From the NCBI GenBank assembly GCA_016930155.1, contig JAFGHL010000129.1, forward strand, positions 1-40,195: 40,195 nucleotides of DNA, given 5' to 3'. A program made the translations under genes and the position numbers. The notes under the pieces were generated by a model. It saw only the letters and a list, made by a program, of their open reading frames with translations, was not told the origin of the DNA and ran no database searches. The stretch comes from Dehalococcoidia bacterium. GTDB lineage: Bacteria > Chloroflexota > Dehalococcoidia > GIF9 > UBA5629. Positions 16,942 through 25,086 of the stretch are shown here, piece by piece (position 1 is the first letter of the stretch; the number at the start of each line of letters is the position of its first letter).

Positions 16942-18114
16942 ATGGTAATAGCTACAACCAGGGGGCTTTCCAGAGCACACGAAATCTACACCGACAGGGG
17001 ACTACGCGTACGCGAACTGCGCAAGGCCGGCAAGAAGATCGTCGGCTACGTCTGCCTCTACCCGCCCGTTGAGATCATCAGCGCGCTGGGACTGGTGCCA
17101 TTCCGCGTCTTCGGCGACATGAGCGAGCCAATCACCGCCGCCGACCAGGTATCCATCACGGTGGTCTGCCCCTTCCTGCGCAGCATCATCGACCTGGGAC
17201 TTAAAGGCAAATTCAACTTCTTGGACGGAATAGTCGGGGCACATACCTGCGATATCGGCATGACCCTGATCATATCGTGGCGCGATTATGTAAAAGATGC
17301 GCCCTTCACCCACCTGATAGACGTGCCGCATACCGACCACGCGCCGGCCGTCGACTACTTCGAGGGGCAACTCAACTCCTTCAAACGCCACCTCGAGGAA
17401 TTCGCCGGTGAAAAGCTGACCGATGATAAGCTTAAAAAAGCGTGCGAGATACATAATAAACAGCGCAAGCTGGTCAGGGATCTCTACGACCTGCGTAAAT
17501 CAGACCCGCCCCTGTTGACCTCAACGGAGAATATCGAGGTGCTGATAGCTATCTCCAGTCTGCCCGTGGATGAGGGCAATGTGCTGCTGGAAGAAGTCAT
17601 CAGGGAAGTCAAGGAACGCGACATTAAGCCTGCTAAGAAAAAGGCACGCCTGCTGGTGTGGGGGCCTGTTGTCGACAACGCCTCGCTTTACGAGCTTATC
17701 GAGAGCGCCGATGCCAGCGTAGTAGTCGATGACACCTGCGTCGGCACCAGGGCCTTCTGGGCCGATGTTAAAGCTCCTTATAACCTTCACGCCCTGGCGC
17801 AGCGCTACCTGGTCGACCTCAAGTGCCCGCGCACCTACCGCGATAGCGTGCACCAGGAGCTCGAACGCAATTACGACAAGGATCTGGACAGCAGGTTCAA
17901 CTACATCAAGAAGGCCGTCACCGATTGGAAAGTCAACGGCGCAATCCTGCAGAGCGTCAAATACTGCGATACTCACGGTTACGAGGTGCCCAATCTGCGG
18001 CACTATCTCGATACACTGGGCATTCCCAGCATCTATATCGAGCACGATTACAGCCAAAGGTCGCTGGCGCCCATCAAGACCAGGGTTGAGGCATTCCTGG
18101 AGACGCTGGAATAA
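16942..18114 (+). CDS. 2-hydroxyacyl-CoA dehydratase / benzoyl-CoA reductase second subunit (BcrC/HgdB-like)
   Basis: The 390-residue HGD-D family subunit forms the catalytic heterodimer with the preceding product. The pattern VGYVCLYPPVEIISALGLVP (Cys38), VVCPFLRS (Cys76), GAHTCDIG (Cys103) and the C-terminal VKYCDTHGYEVP (Cys342), followed by LGIPSIYIEHDYSQRSLAPI, is the standard signature of BcrC/BzdN/HgdB proteins. Cysteines of this set ligate the [4Fe-4S] cluster at the active site. Its length is close to BcrC and BzdN (about 380-390, from memory). The start is ATG with GGGAG 6-7 nt upstream. The lone second copy of the other subunit (22276) has no such partner beside it, so this protein may serve both copies. 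Confidence 0.88.
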   Translation: MVIATTRGLSRAHEIYTDRGLRVRELRKAGKKIVGYVCLYPPVEIISALGLVPFRVFGDMSEPITAADQVSITVVCPFLRSIIDLGLKGKFNFLDGIVGAHTCDIGMTLIISWRDYVKDAPFTHLIDVPHTDHAPAVDYFEGQLNSFKRHLEEFAGEKLTDDKLKKACEIHNKQRKLVRDLYDLRKSDPPLLTSTENIEVLIAISSLPVDEGNVLLEEVIREVKERDIKPAKKKARLLVWGPVVDNASLYELIESADASVVVDDTCVGTRAFWADVKAPYNLHALAQRYLVDLKCPRTYRDSVHQELERNYDKDLDSRFNYIKKAVTDWKVNGAILQSVKYCDTHGYEVPNLRHYLDTLGIPSIYIEHDYSQRSLAPIKTRVEAFLETLE

Positions 18115-18123
18115 GGTAGAGCT

Positions 18124-19008
18124 GTGCCCGGCATCGATAGTCTGACCTCAAACCTTTATTTCGCCGGCATCGATATCGGCTCCACAATGTCAAAGGCAAC
18201 AATTGTGGATGCCGAAGGCAAGATGCTGGCCTATGTTGTCGGCCCCACCGGCGCCCAGCACCGCCTGCGCGCCAACAAGGTCATGGAAGATACCCTGCGC
18301 AAGGCCGGACTGCCACTCTCGGACATCGCCTATATCGTCTCCACCGGATACGGCCGCGTAAACGTTCCTTTCGCCGATAAGCAGATCACAGAGCTGACCT
18401 GCCATGCAAAAGGAGTAGCTGCGCTCTTTCCCGACGTAAAAACGGCCATCGACATCGGAGGGCAGGATGCCAAGGTGCTTAAAATCAGGAACGGCCGCCT
18501 GGTGGACTTCCTGACCAACGATAAGTGCGCCGCCGGCACGGGCAGGTTCCTGGAGGTGGCCGCTGAGACGCTTGGGCTGGACCTCAACGAGATGAGCAAC
18601 ATATCCCTTCAAACCGATACGCCGGTCAAGATCAACAGCCTCTGCACCATCTTCGCCCAGCAGGAGATTATCTCACGTCTCTCAACGGGGGACCCGCTGC
18701 CTGATATACTGGCGGGCGTCTATATCGCCATCGCCACGCGCGTGGTCAAGCTGGCCCGCCAGCTCAAGGTAGAGGCGCCCGTGGTCTTCACCGGCGGCGT
18801 GGCCAAGAACGCCGGCATGGTCAGGGCTATGGAGACCGTTCTGGGTGTGCCCGTGCTGGTACCGGAGGAGCCGCTCATCACCGGCTCGCTGGGAGCGGCC
18901 ATCCTGGCGCGCGACGAGGCCTTCAAACTGGTGCAGCGCGGCGAATACCAGGCGCACCGTGATAAGAAGCTCACCGAGGCCCGCATAGATTTCGGAGAGA
19001 AGTCCTGA
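18124..19008 (+). CDS. BadF/BcrA-type ATPase, activator subunit 1 of the reductase/dehydratase
   Basis: The 294-residue ASKHA-fold ATPase has FAGIDIGSTMSK (phosphate loop 1, residues 14-24), VSTGYGR, TAIDIGGQDAK (109-117), TNDKCAAGTGRF with Cys135 and NSLCTIFAQQE with Cys174, then the FTGGVAKN loop. In this family the two cysteines of each monomer share one bridging [4Fe-4S] cluster, and ATP hydrolysis drives the low-potential electron onto the catalytic subunits. GTG is the start, with AAGGTAGAG upstream, 9 bp after the preceding stop. A different ATPase gene follows with a TGATG overlap. Two unlike ATPase genes point to a heterodimeric activator, as in BcrAD or BzdPQ, rather than the homodimeric HgdC type. 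Confidence 0.88.
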   Translation: MPGIDSLTSNLYFAGIDIGSTMSKATIVDAEGKMLAYVVGPTGAQHRLRANKVMEDTLRKAGLPLSDIAYIVSTGYGRVNVPFADKQITELTCHAKGVAALFPDVKTAIDIGGQDAKVLKIRNGRLVDFLTNDKCAAGTGRFLEVAAETLGLDLNEMSNISLQTDTPVKINSLCTIFAQQEIISRLSTGDPLPDILAGVYIAIATRVVKLARQLKVEAPVVFTGGVAKNAGMVRAMETVLGVPVLVPEEPLITGSLGAAILARDEAFKLVQRGEYQAHRDKKLTEARIDFGEKS

Positions 19009-19787
19009 TGAGCACCTATTACCTCGGTATCGATATCGGTTCCGTCGGCGGCAAGGCCGTCATCATCGACGACAGCGGGAAAATTGTGACTTCATCAGTG
19101 GTTCCTTCAGGCACCAACTATTCCACCACTGCAGCCACGCTCAAAGAAGAAGTTTTAAGCAAGGCCGGGCTTAAACCGGCGGATATCAAAGCCAGCGTCT
19201 CCACAGGCACCGGTGGCCGCAACGCCGTGGCCGACAGCTATCACGGAGTCATCGTCTGCAACGCCCGCGGTGTCAACCTTGTCTTCCCTTCCGCCCGCAC
19301 AATAGTGGACATCGGCGGACAGGGCAGCCAGCTCATCGACATCGATGAAAACGGCCATGTCATCAACTTTAATATCTCCGAGATCTGCGCCACGGGCAGC
19401 GCCCGCCTGCTGCAGCTGGTGGCGCGCATACTGCAACTGAACATCGAGGACCTGGGTCCTCTCTCTTTAAAATCCACGCAGCCGTCCAGCTTCTCCACAT
19501 CCTGCACCGTTTTCCTGGAGACCGAGGTTATCACGCGAATAGCCCAGGGCGACAAGCCGGAGGATATCGTGGCCGGCATCCACCGCTCCATCGCCGATAA
19601 GGTCAGCGCCCTGACACGCGGCGTAAACATCCGGCCGGAGGTGGCCGTCATCGGAGGCGGCGCGCTCGATATCGGCCTCGTCCGGAGCATCGAGGACAAG
19701 CTGAAGCTCAAGGTGCTGGTGCCGCAGAACCCCCGCATCGTCGCCGCCCTGGGCGCGGCACTGATCGCCAGAGACAGCTCAATTTAA
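19008..19787 (+). CDS. BadF/BcrD-type ATPase, activator subunit 2 of the reductase/dehydratase
   Basis: The 259-residue ASKHA ATPase has YYLGIDIGSVGGKAVI at the N-terminus, VSTGTGGRN, TIVDIGGQGSQLIDI, SEICATGSARLL with Cys127 and FSTSCTVFLETEVI with Cys166. Both cluster cysteines are therefore kept although the surrounding residues differ from subunit 1 (ICATGSAR in place of KCAAGTGR). The start overlaps the previous stop (TGATG), indicating translational coupling and likely 1:1 production. This and the previous product are probably paired around one [4Fe-4S] cluster. No ferredoxin or ferredoxin-reducing oxidoreductase lies nearby, so the electron donor must be encoded elsewhere. Confidence 0.87.
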   Translation: MSTYYLGIDIGSVGGKAVIIDDSGKIVTSSVVPSGTNYSTTAATLKEEVLSKAGLKPADIKASVSTGTGGRNAVADSYHGVIVCNARGVNLVFPSARTIVDIGGQGSQLIDIDENGHVINFNISEICATGSARLLQLVARILQLNIEDLGPLSLKSTQPSSFSTSCTVFLETEVITRIAQGDKPEDIVAGIHRSIADKVSALTRGVNIRPEVAVIGGGALDIGLVRSIEDKLKLKVLVPQNPRIVAALGAALIARDSSI

Positions 19788-19859
19788 CAGTTCCGCATTC
19801 ATTGCAACGGCCGCATTCACAACTTCTCTGATACCCTGTACTCGTGATTACAATCCGGC

Positions 19860-19902
19860 TTGACATGCATTTCAAGCATATGTTATCTTATGCCCTGGCA
19901 TA
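19860..19902 (+). promoter_or_regulatory. Promoter and candidate operator of the padR gene
   Basis: TTGACA at 19860-19865 is a perfect -35 hexamer; TATCTT at 19884-19889 is the best -10 (4/6, spacer 18). Between them ACAT and ATGT arms (19863-19883) enclose ATGCAT. An exact TATGCC/GGCATA inverted repeat lies at 19889-19902, and GCATAT recurs at 19876, 19898 and 19914. PadR proteins commonly repress their own promoters through such symmetric AT-rich sites. Which element is bound cannot be decided here. Confidence 0.45.
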
Positions 19903-19977
19903 TACTGACCTGTGCATATATATACCATGGTGAATGTTCTCACTACACAAAGGTTTCTATCATAGGAGCTTTTTGAT

Positions 19978-20541
19978 ATGTCCTTAAAACACGGCCTATT
20001 GGGATTCCTCAGTTACGGTCCGAGAACAGGTTACGACCTGTCCAAGATGTTTTTCGAGCCCCTTCGTCCTTCGCTTAGCCAGATTTACCGTAAACTGACC
20101 ATTCTGGCCGAAGAAGGGCTGGTTGAATGTGAGAGAGTAGACCAAGCCAAACTACCTAATAAAAACGTTTTTACAATAACCGACAAAGGCATGGACGAGC
20201 TGAAAAAATGGCTCAAGGAGCCTCCGGAATTCGTTGTGCCCCGCGAAACCCTTTTGACAAAGTTGTGGTACGGAAGCCGCGTCAGCAAAAAAGACATGGC
20301 GAACGATATTAAAAAATACTCCAAAAATTTGAAAAACGTGGTTGAGAAATATAAGTCAATGGCTAAACCTGCCATTGAATCAGACCTGTGGGGCTCGGCG
20401 GACCCGCTGGATAAGCTTTACTGGACGCTGGTTGTGGACCGGACCCTTGCACAGTATGAAGCTTTGCTGGAGTGGACGGAGAACGCCGTAAAAATAATCT
20501 CCAATTTTGATGAATCGTCTGATAGTAAAAAGCCGCAATAA
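19978..20541 (+). CDS. PadR family transcriptional regulator
   Basis: The 187-residue protein has the PadR winged helix at residues about 3-85: LKHGLLGFLSYGPRTGYDLS, SLSQIYRKLTILAEEGLVE and FTITDKGMDELKKWL. A helical dimerisation domain (PadR C-terminal, Vir-type) follows. PadR regulators often respond to aromatic acids or other small molecules and act as repressors. AGGAG precedes ATG. It lies between the reductase gene set and the next acyl-CoA ligase (68 bp downstream), so control of one or both is likely (inference). Codon use and composition resemble its neighbours. Confidence 0.9.
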   Translation: MSLKHGLLGFLSYGPRTGYDLSKMFFEPLRPSLSQIYRKLTILAEEGLVECERVDQAKLPNKNVFTITDKGMDELKKWLKEPPEFVVPRETLLTKLWYGSRVSKKDMANDIKKYSKNLKNVVEKYKSMAKPAIESDLWGSADPLDKLYWTLVVDRTLAQYEALLEWTENAVKIISNFDESSDSKKPQ

Positions 20542-20609
20542 CAGCGGCGTCGCGAGATCCAGATCAGATTACGGTCATTAAATTCAATTAAGTCAGGAGG
20601 ATTACAAAT

Positions 20610-22169
20610 ATGAACCTTGTAGTAGGCGAACTTCTGCTCAACAGCGTCAACAAGTATCCCAAGCGCAATGCCATCGTCGGCGATGATGCCTCTTTCACAT
20701 ATGAGGAGCTCAACCGCCGCGTAAACCGCATTGCCAATAACCTACTGGCCGGCGGATTAAAGAAGGGCGACAGGCTGGCGATACTGCTGATGAACTGCTA
20801 TCAGTTCGTCGAGTTGATCATGGCCTGCGCCAAATCCGGCATCATCATGGTGCCGGTCAACTGGCGCTTCCAGGCGCCCGAGATCAAGTATGTCGTCGAC
20901 AACTCCGATGCCTGCGCCATGATAATGGGGGAAGAGTTCATTCCCACAATGGAAACAGCGGCCAATGACATTAAACAGATCCCGGCGGACAAATACTGGG
21001 TGGTGGGGAGTAAGAAGTTCCGCGATGCAGGAGGCCTTTATCAGGACCTGGTAAAAGAAGGTTCCACGGCAGAGCCTGCTGTTAAAATCGATCCCGAGGA
21101 CATTTTATGTATAGGATATACATCGGGCACAACGGGATTCCCCAAGGGTGCAGTCACCCTGCACAAAACAGGCGTGGAGACCGCCGTAGTAATGAACCTT
21201 GAGTTTGTGACCTCTTATATGGTCAACCTTATCGTCATGCCCACCTTCCATTCAAATTCCATCAACAACGTGATGGCTTCCTTTCTCAGCGGCATGACCA
21301 TCCATATATATCACCTGCGCGGATTCAACGGCGAGGAGATCCTGCAGATAATCGATAAATACAAGGTTAATATCTCCAGCATGGTGCCGACCATGTACAA
21401 CATTATCCTGGCCTTGCCCGAGGAGGTGCGCAATAAATACGACGTCTCGAGTATGACAACGCTGCTCTCCTCCTCCGCGCCGATATCGGCCAAAACCAAG
21501 AAAGAGATACTATCCTTCTTCAAAAACGGCAAGCTTTACGAGGGCTACGGCGCCACCGAGACGGGCGTGGTAACCGCTTTACGTCCCGAGGACCAGCTCA
21601 GGAAGCTGAATTCGGTAGGGCAGGCCGTTTTCGGCAAGCAGATCAAGATACTGGACCCCGACGGCAATGAGATGAAACCCGGCGAGATAGGTGAGATATA
21701 TACGCGCGGCATCAATATCTTCAAAGGGTACTTAAAAAATCCCGAGGCCACCAAGGCCGCCTTCCGCGGCGACTGGTGTGCCGTGGGTGACATGGGCTAT
21801 GTGGACGAGGAGAACTACCTGTACCTGGTTGACCGTAAAAACGACATGATCATCTCGGGCGGCGAGAACATCTACCCCACTGAAGTTGAGAATATCATCT
21901 ACGCGCACCCTTCGGTCAGGGAGGTGGCCATCGTCGGCGTGCCGGACGAGTTCTGGGGCGAGTCTGTCAAGGCGGTGGTCCTGCTGAAGGACGGTATGAG
22001 CGCGACACCGGAAGAGATCATCGAGTTCACCAAAGGAAAGATCGCCGGCTATAAACGTCCGCGCACCGTGGACTTCGTTACAGAGCTGCCCATGACTCCC
22101 ACCGGCAAGATATTGCGCCGCCTGGTTAAAGAGAAATACTGGCATGGCAAAGATACCCGCATAATCTAG
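20610..22169 (+). CDS. Acyl-CoA synthetase (AMP-forming)
   Basis: The 519-residue ANL ligase has YTSGTTGFPKG at 170-180, LYEGYGATETG (A5), WCAVGDMGYVDEENYLYLVDR (A7/A8), KNDMIISGGENIYPTEVENII and TPTGKILRRLV with the A10 Lys500 intact. It differs from the other ligases in its C-terminal tail. AGGAGG stands before ATG. It is preceded by padR and followed 106 bp on by the lone second reductase subunit. It may therefore activate a second, related substrate for that subunit (inference from order only). Confidence 0.9.
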   Translation: MNLVVGELLLNSVNKYPKRNAIVGDDASFTYEELNRRVNRIANNLLAGGLKKGDRLAILLMNCYQFVELIMACAKSGIIMVPVNWRFQAPEIKYVVDNSDACAMIMGEEFIPTMETAANDIKQIPADKYWVVGSKKFRDAGGLYQDLVKEGSTAEPAVKIDPEDILCIGYTSGTTGFPKGAVTLHKTGVETAVVMNLEFVTSYMVNLIVMPTFHSNSINNVMASFLSGMTIHIYHLRGFNGEEILQIIDKYKVNISSMVPTMYNIILALPEEVRNKYDVSSMTTLLSSSAPISAKTKKEILSFFKNGKLYEGYGATETGVVTALRPEDQLRKLNSVGQAVFGKQIKILDPDGNEMKPGEIGEIYTRGINIFKGYLKNPEATKAAFRGDWCAVGDMGYVDEENYLYLVDRKNDMIISGGENIYPTEVENIIYAHPSVREVAIVGVPDEFWGESVKAVVLLKDGMSATPEEIIEFTKGKIAGYKRPRTVDFVTELPMTPTGKILRRLVKEKYWHGKDTRII

Positions 22170-22239
22170 CAGTCGGTATCGAAGTCTCGTCTTTTATCCA
22201 ATTTATATTGGCAGCGTTCTGGGAATAGTTGCTTCCTTG

Positions 22240-22270
22240 CCGGGAGAGTTCTCTTAACCTCCGGGAGAGT
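22240..22270 (+). promoter_or_regulatory. Direct repeat CCGGGAGAGT before the second reductase subunit
   Basis: CCGGGAGAGT occurs at 22240-22249 and again at 22261-22270, a 21-bp period equal to two helical turns. The second copy also supplies GGGAG, the Shine-Dalgarno of the ATG at 22276. It could be an operator or a duplicated ribosome site. The rest of the 106-bp spacer shows nothing clear. Confidence 0.25.
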
Positions 22271-22275
22271 GTTTT

Positions 22276-23637
22276 ATGAGTGAAATAGAAACTACAGCTA
22301 AAACCGAGAAAAAAAAAGCCATAAATCGCCTGAAGAGCATGTATCCGCTGCGCAACCTCGTTCAGCAGGACTATGTCGACACGCTCCAGGCCAGCAAAGA
22401 GGGCCGACCTACAGTATGGTCCATGCTCACCATCTTCGAAGGCGACATACCTCTCAAGGCCATGGATTTAAACATCGTCTATCCTGAAAATTATGCCACA
22501 CTGCTGGCAGCATCCGGCACGGCTGAGCCGTTCCTGGATGCCTCGGACTCGGACGGTTTCCCCAATCACATGTGCGGCTACGGCAGGAGCACCATCGGTT
22601 ACTCCTGTCGCATGATGAAGGAAAATAACGGCAAGATACCCCCCGATGCTCCGTTGGGCGGCATGGCCAGACCATCCTTATTGCTCGGCTCGGGCATTTT
22701 CTGCGACGCCCGTTTCAAATGGTTCCAGGCGCTGGCCAGATACTTCGATACCCCGCAATGGTGCCTCGAGATGCCGGTGATGGGCACTGACGAAGGCACG
22801 GAGGAGGATCTCGAGGGATATCAGGTGAAGTTCCTGGTCAAAGAATTGAACGATTTCATCTCTTTCCTGGAGAAACTTTTCAAGAAAAAGATGGACTGGA
22901 ACAGGTTCGAAGAGCTGATGGAGCTGGCAATTCAGATACACGAAACCGTTTCCCAGATCAGCGAGGCCCGCAAGGCCATACCCGGCCCGATGCACAGCAC
23001 CGATTTCTGGAGCAGCATGCCGTCGTCGCTTTTCTTCGCCGGCGATATGAAGATGTCTCTTAAACTGTACCAGGACATGCTGGCTGAGGTGCAGCAGAGG
23101 ATCAAAAATAAAGAAGCAGCCATCAACTATCCCGAGAAATACCGTCTGATCTTCGCCGAACTGCCGCCCTGGCATAGCCTCAAGTTCTTCGACAGCCTGG
23201 CCGAGAAGGGCTGGAATTTCGTCTTCGAGGGTTACGGCTACCACGCTCCAAAGCCGCCGGACCTGAGCAGGGTGAGCGATCCAGTGGAGAAACTGGCGCG
23301 CCTATCCCGTAATTTCGTATTCAATATTCATCCACCCGCCAAAAAGAATGGCATCCATAATCCCATAGTGTCATGCTACCTTGATTACGCCAGGGGATAT
23401 CGCGCCGACGGCTTTTTCCTGCACCCGCTCATCTCCTGCCGCGCCGCCAGTTCCAACCTCAGGTCGATACAGGACTTTCTGCTTAAGAAGCTGGACGTCC
23501 CCACGCTGTGGGTCGAGGGCGATATCATCGACAAGCGGGTTTTCAATGCCCAGGATACACTGGCCAGGGCCGAGGCCTTCGAGCAGACCATGGACCACTA
23601 CAGGAAAGTCCGCCGATCAAAAGGTCTGGACTGGTAA
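22276..23637 (+). CDS. 2-hydroxyacyl-CoA dehydratase / benzoyl-CoA reductase large subunit (BcrB/HgdA-like), copy 2
   Basis: This protein has the same length as copy 1 (453 residues) and aligns with it without gaps. By hand I count about 87 differences, or 81% identity. Cys100, Cys143, Cys163 and Cys388 are all conserved; Cys393 of copy 1 is Ser here and the Cys in SDPCEK is Val. The differences cluster at 50-55 (LNYWEG against LTIFEG), 165-200 and 340-410, with the ends nearly identical. No second-subunit or ATPase gene accompanies it. It probably assembles with the partners encoded at 16942-19787 to give an alternative enzyme. An MFS gene follows 56 bp on. Confidence 0.85.
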   Translation: MSEIETTAKTEKKKAINRLKSMYPLRNLVQQDYVDTLQASKEGRPTVWSMLTIFEGDIPLKAMDLNIVYPENYATLLAASGTAEPFLDASDSDGFPNHMCGYGRSTIGYSCRMMKENNGKIPPDAPLGGMARPSLLLGSGIFCDARFKWFQALARYFDTPQWCLEMPVMGTDEGTEEDLEGYQVKFLVKELNDFISFLEKLFKKKMDWNRFEELMELAIQIHETVSQISEARKAIPGPMHSTDFWSSMPSSLFFAGDMKMSLKLYQDMLAEVQQRIKNKEAAINYPEKYRLIFAELPPWHSLKFFDSLAEKGWNFVFEGYGYHAPKPPDLSRVSDPVEKLARLSRNFVFNIHPPAKKNGIHNPIVSCYLDYARGYRADGFFLHPLISCRAASSNLRSIQDFLLKKLDVPTLWVEGDIIDKRVFNAQDTLARAEAFEQTMDHYRKVRRSKGLDW

Positions 23638-23693
23638 TAAGAAGAACAGTCGGCAGATAGAATGGTAACAGCCCATTATTAAGGAGGTGGTTA

Positions 23694-24989
23694 GTGTCGA
23701 CAGATACAGGCGCACCTAAAGAGTATAAGGCCGGCGCGGGAGGGAAACTATATATACTCATCACCTGCACTCTCCTCCTCATGGTTAACTTCATGGACCG
23801 GCAGGTTGTGGCTGCGGTTGTAGAGCCTATGAAACTTGCCCTGGGACTTAACGACAGTGAGATGGGTATTCTGGGTACGGTATTCCTTCTGAGCATCGCT
23901 GTCTTCTCTTTTCCTATTTCTTATCTGATAGACCGCTGGAGCAGGCGCAAGGCCGTAGGAATCATGGCGTTGCTCTGGAGCGCTTTCACAGCTGCCAACG
24001 GATTCGCCTGGAACTTCTGGAGCTTCCTGGTTCCCCGCAGCCTTGTCGGAGTGGGTGAAGCCGGCTTTGTGCCTGGCGGCTCGGCCATGATCGGCGCCGC
24101 TTACTCAAAAAAGGCGCGCGGAATAGCCATGGGCGTGTTCAATGCGGCTGTGCCGCTGGGAATAGCGCTGGGTTCGCTCGCGGGAGGCATAATAGCCAAG
24201 CAGTACGGATGGCAGGCGCCGTTCTTCATCTTCGCCATACCGGGCATCGCCCTGGGACTAATGGCATTTTTTATGAAGGATTACAAAACCGTGGACACAG
24301 ACCAGTCGCCCGGCATGAAAGTGGATTTCGGCCACTCAATAGTCGGTCTCTTCAAAATCCCCACACTGGTCTGGACCTTCATAGGATATGGCCTGGCCAA
24401 TGTTATGTCGATGTCATTCCTTTTCTGGTCGCCGGCTTTTATCGGCCGTGCCTGGGGGGTTGATGTGCAGGCTGCCAACAGCATACTTGTTCCAATCGTC
24501 CTGGCTGCCATCATCGGCTCGCCGCTGGGCGGATTCCTGGCAGATTTGTGGTTCAGGAAAAATCCCAGGGGCAGGCTTTATGTGCCGGCCATCACCATTA
24601 TACTCAGCGCCTTTTTCCTTGCGGCCGCCCTGTTTTTGCAGTTAAAAGGACCGCTGGGCATGGTACTGATCATCGTCTACGGTATTCTAAACGTGATGGC
24701 AATACCCTGCATTATGGCCATGGCGCAGGATGTCGCCCCCGTAGCACAGAAAGGCCTTGTATGGGGCGCCATGATCTTTTTCATGTACGTATTCGGCGGC
24801 GGCTGGAGCCCTTACCTGGTCGGCGCCATCTCCAACGCACTGGGACAGGATGCCCAGGCGCTCGGCACCGCGCTGATAATTGCCACCATGGGCGGCGTTC
24901 TGGGCGGCCTGTGCTATTTCATGGCCTCCAGACCATATATCGCCGATATGGATAAGGTCAAGCATGAGCAACTGCTGGCCGAGAAATGA
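23694..24989 (+). CDS. MFS transporter, spinster-like, copy 1
   Basis: The 431-residue integral membrane protein has about 12 hydrophobic segments. The MFS loop motif between TM2 and TM3 reads YLIDRWSRRKAVG, and the N-terminal MVNFMDRQVVAAVVEPMK followed by SRSLVGVGEAGF-like residues (PRSLVGVGEAGFVPGG) is typical of the spinster/aromatic-or-organic-acid branch. GTG is the start, with AAGGAGGTGG just upstream. It follows the second reductase subunit and precedes the beta-oxidation-like genes, so import of the carboxylic acid substrate or export of a product is the simplest role (inference). A close relative of equal length lies at 27748. Confidence 0.88.
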   Translation: MSTDTGAPKEYKAGAGGKLYILITCTLLLMVNFMDRQVVAAVVEPMKLALGLNDSEMGILGTVFLLSIAVFSFPISYLIDRWSRRKAVGIMALLWSAFTAANGFAWNFWSFLVPRSLVGVGEAGFVPGGSAMIGAAYSKKARGIAMGVFNAAVPLGIALGSLAGGIIAKQYGWQAPFFIFAIPGIALGLMAFFMKDYKTVDTDQSPGMKVDFGHSIVGLFKIPTLVWTFIGYGLANVMSMSFLFWSPAFIGRAWGVDVQAANSILVPIVLAAIIGSPLGGFLADLWFRKNPRGRLYVPAITIILSAFFLAAALFLQLKGPLGMVLIIVYGILNVMAIPCIMAMAQDVAPVAQKGLVWGAMIFFMYVFGGGWSPYLVGAISNALGQDAQALGTALIIATMGGVLGGLCYFMASRPYIADMDKVKHEQLLAEK

Positions 24990-25086
24990 CATTTATCGCT
25001 ATTTGTAGTTCAGAATTTGCATATCTGTTAGTCCAGACTGCCAATTCCCGTTCAGGCCAACAATATAAGCCAGAAGGAGAATGAAG

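Noticed and set aside
19793-19819. CCGCATTCA repeated twice, 18 bp apart
   Set aside because: Only 9 bp long, just after a gene end, with no promoter close enough to give it a role.
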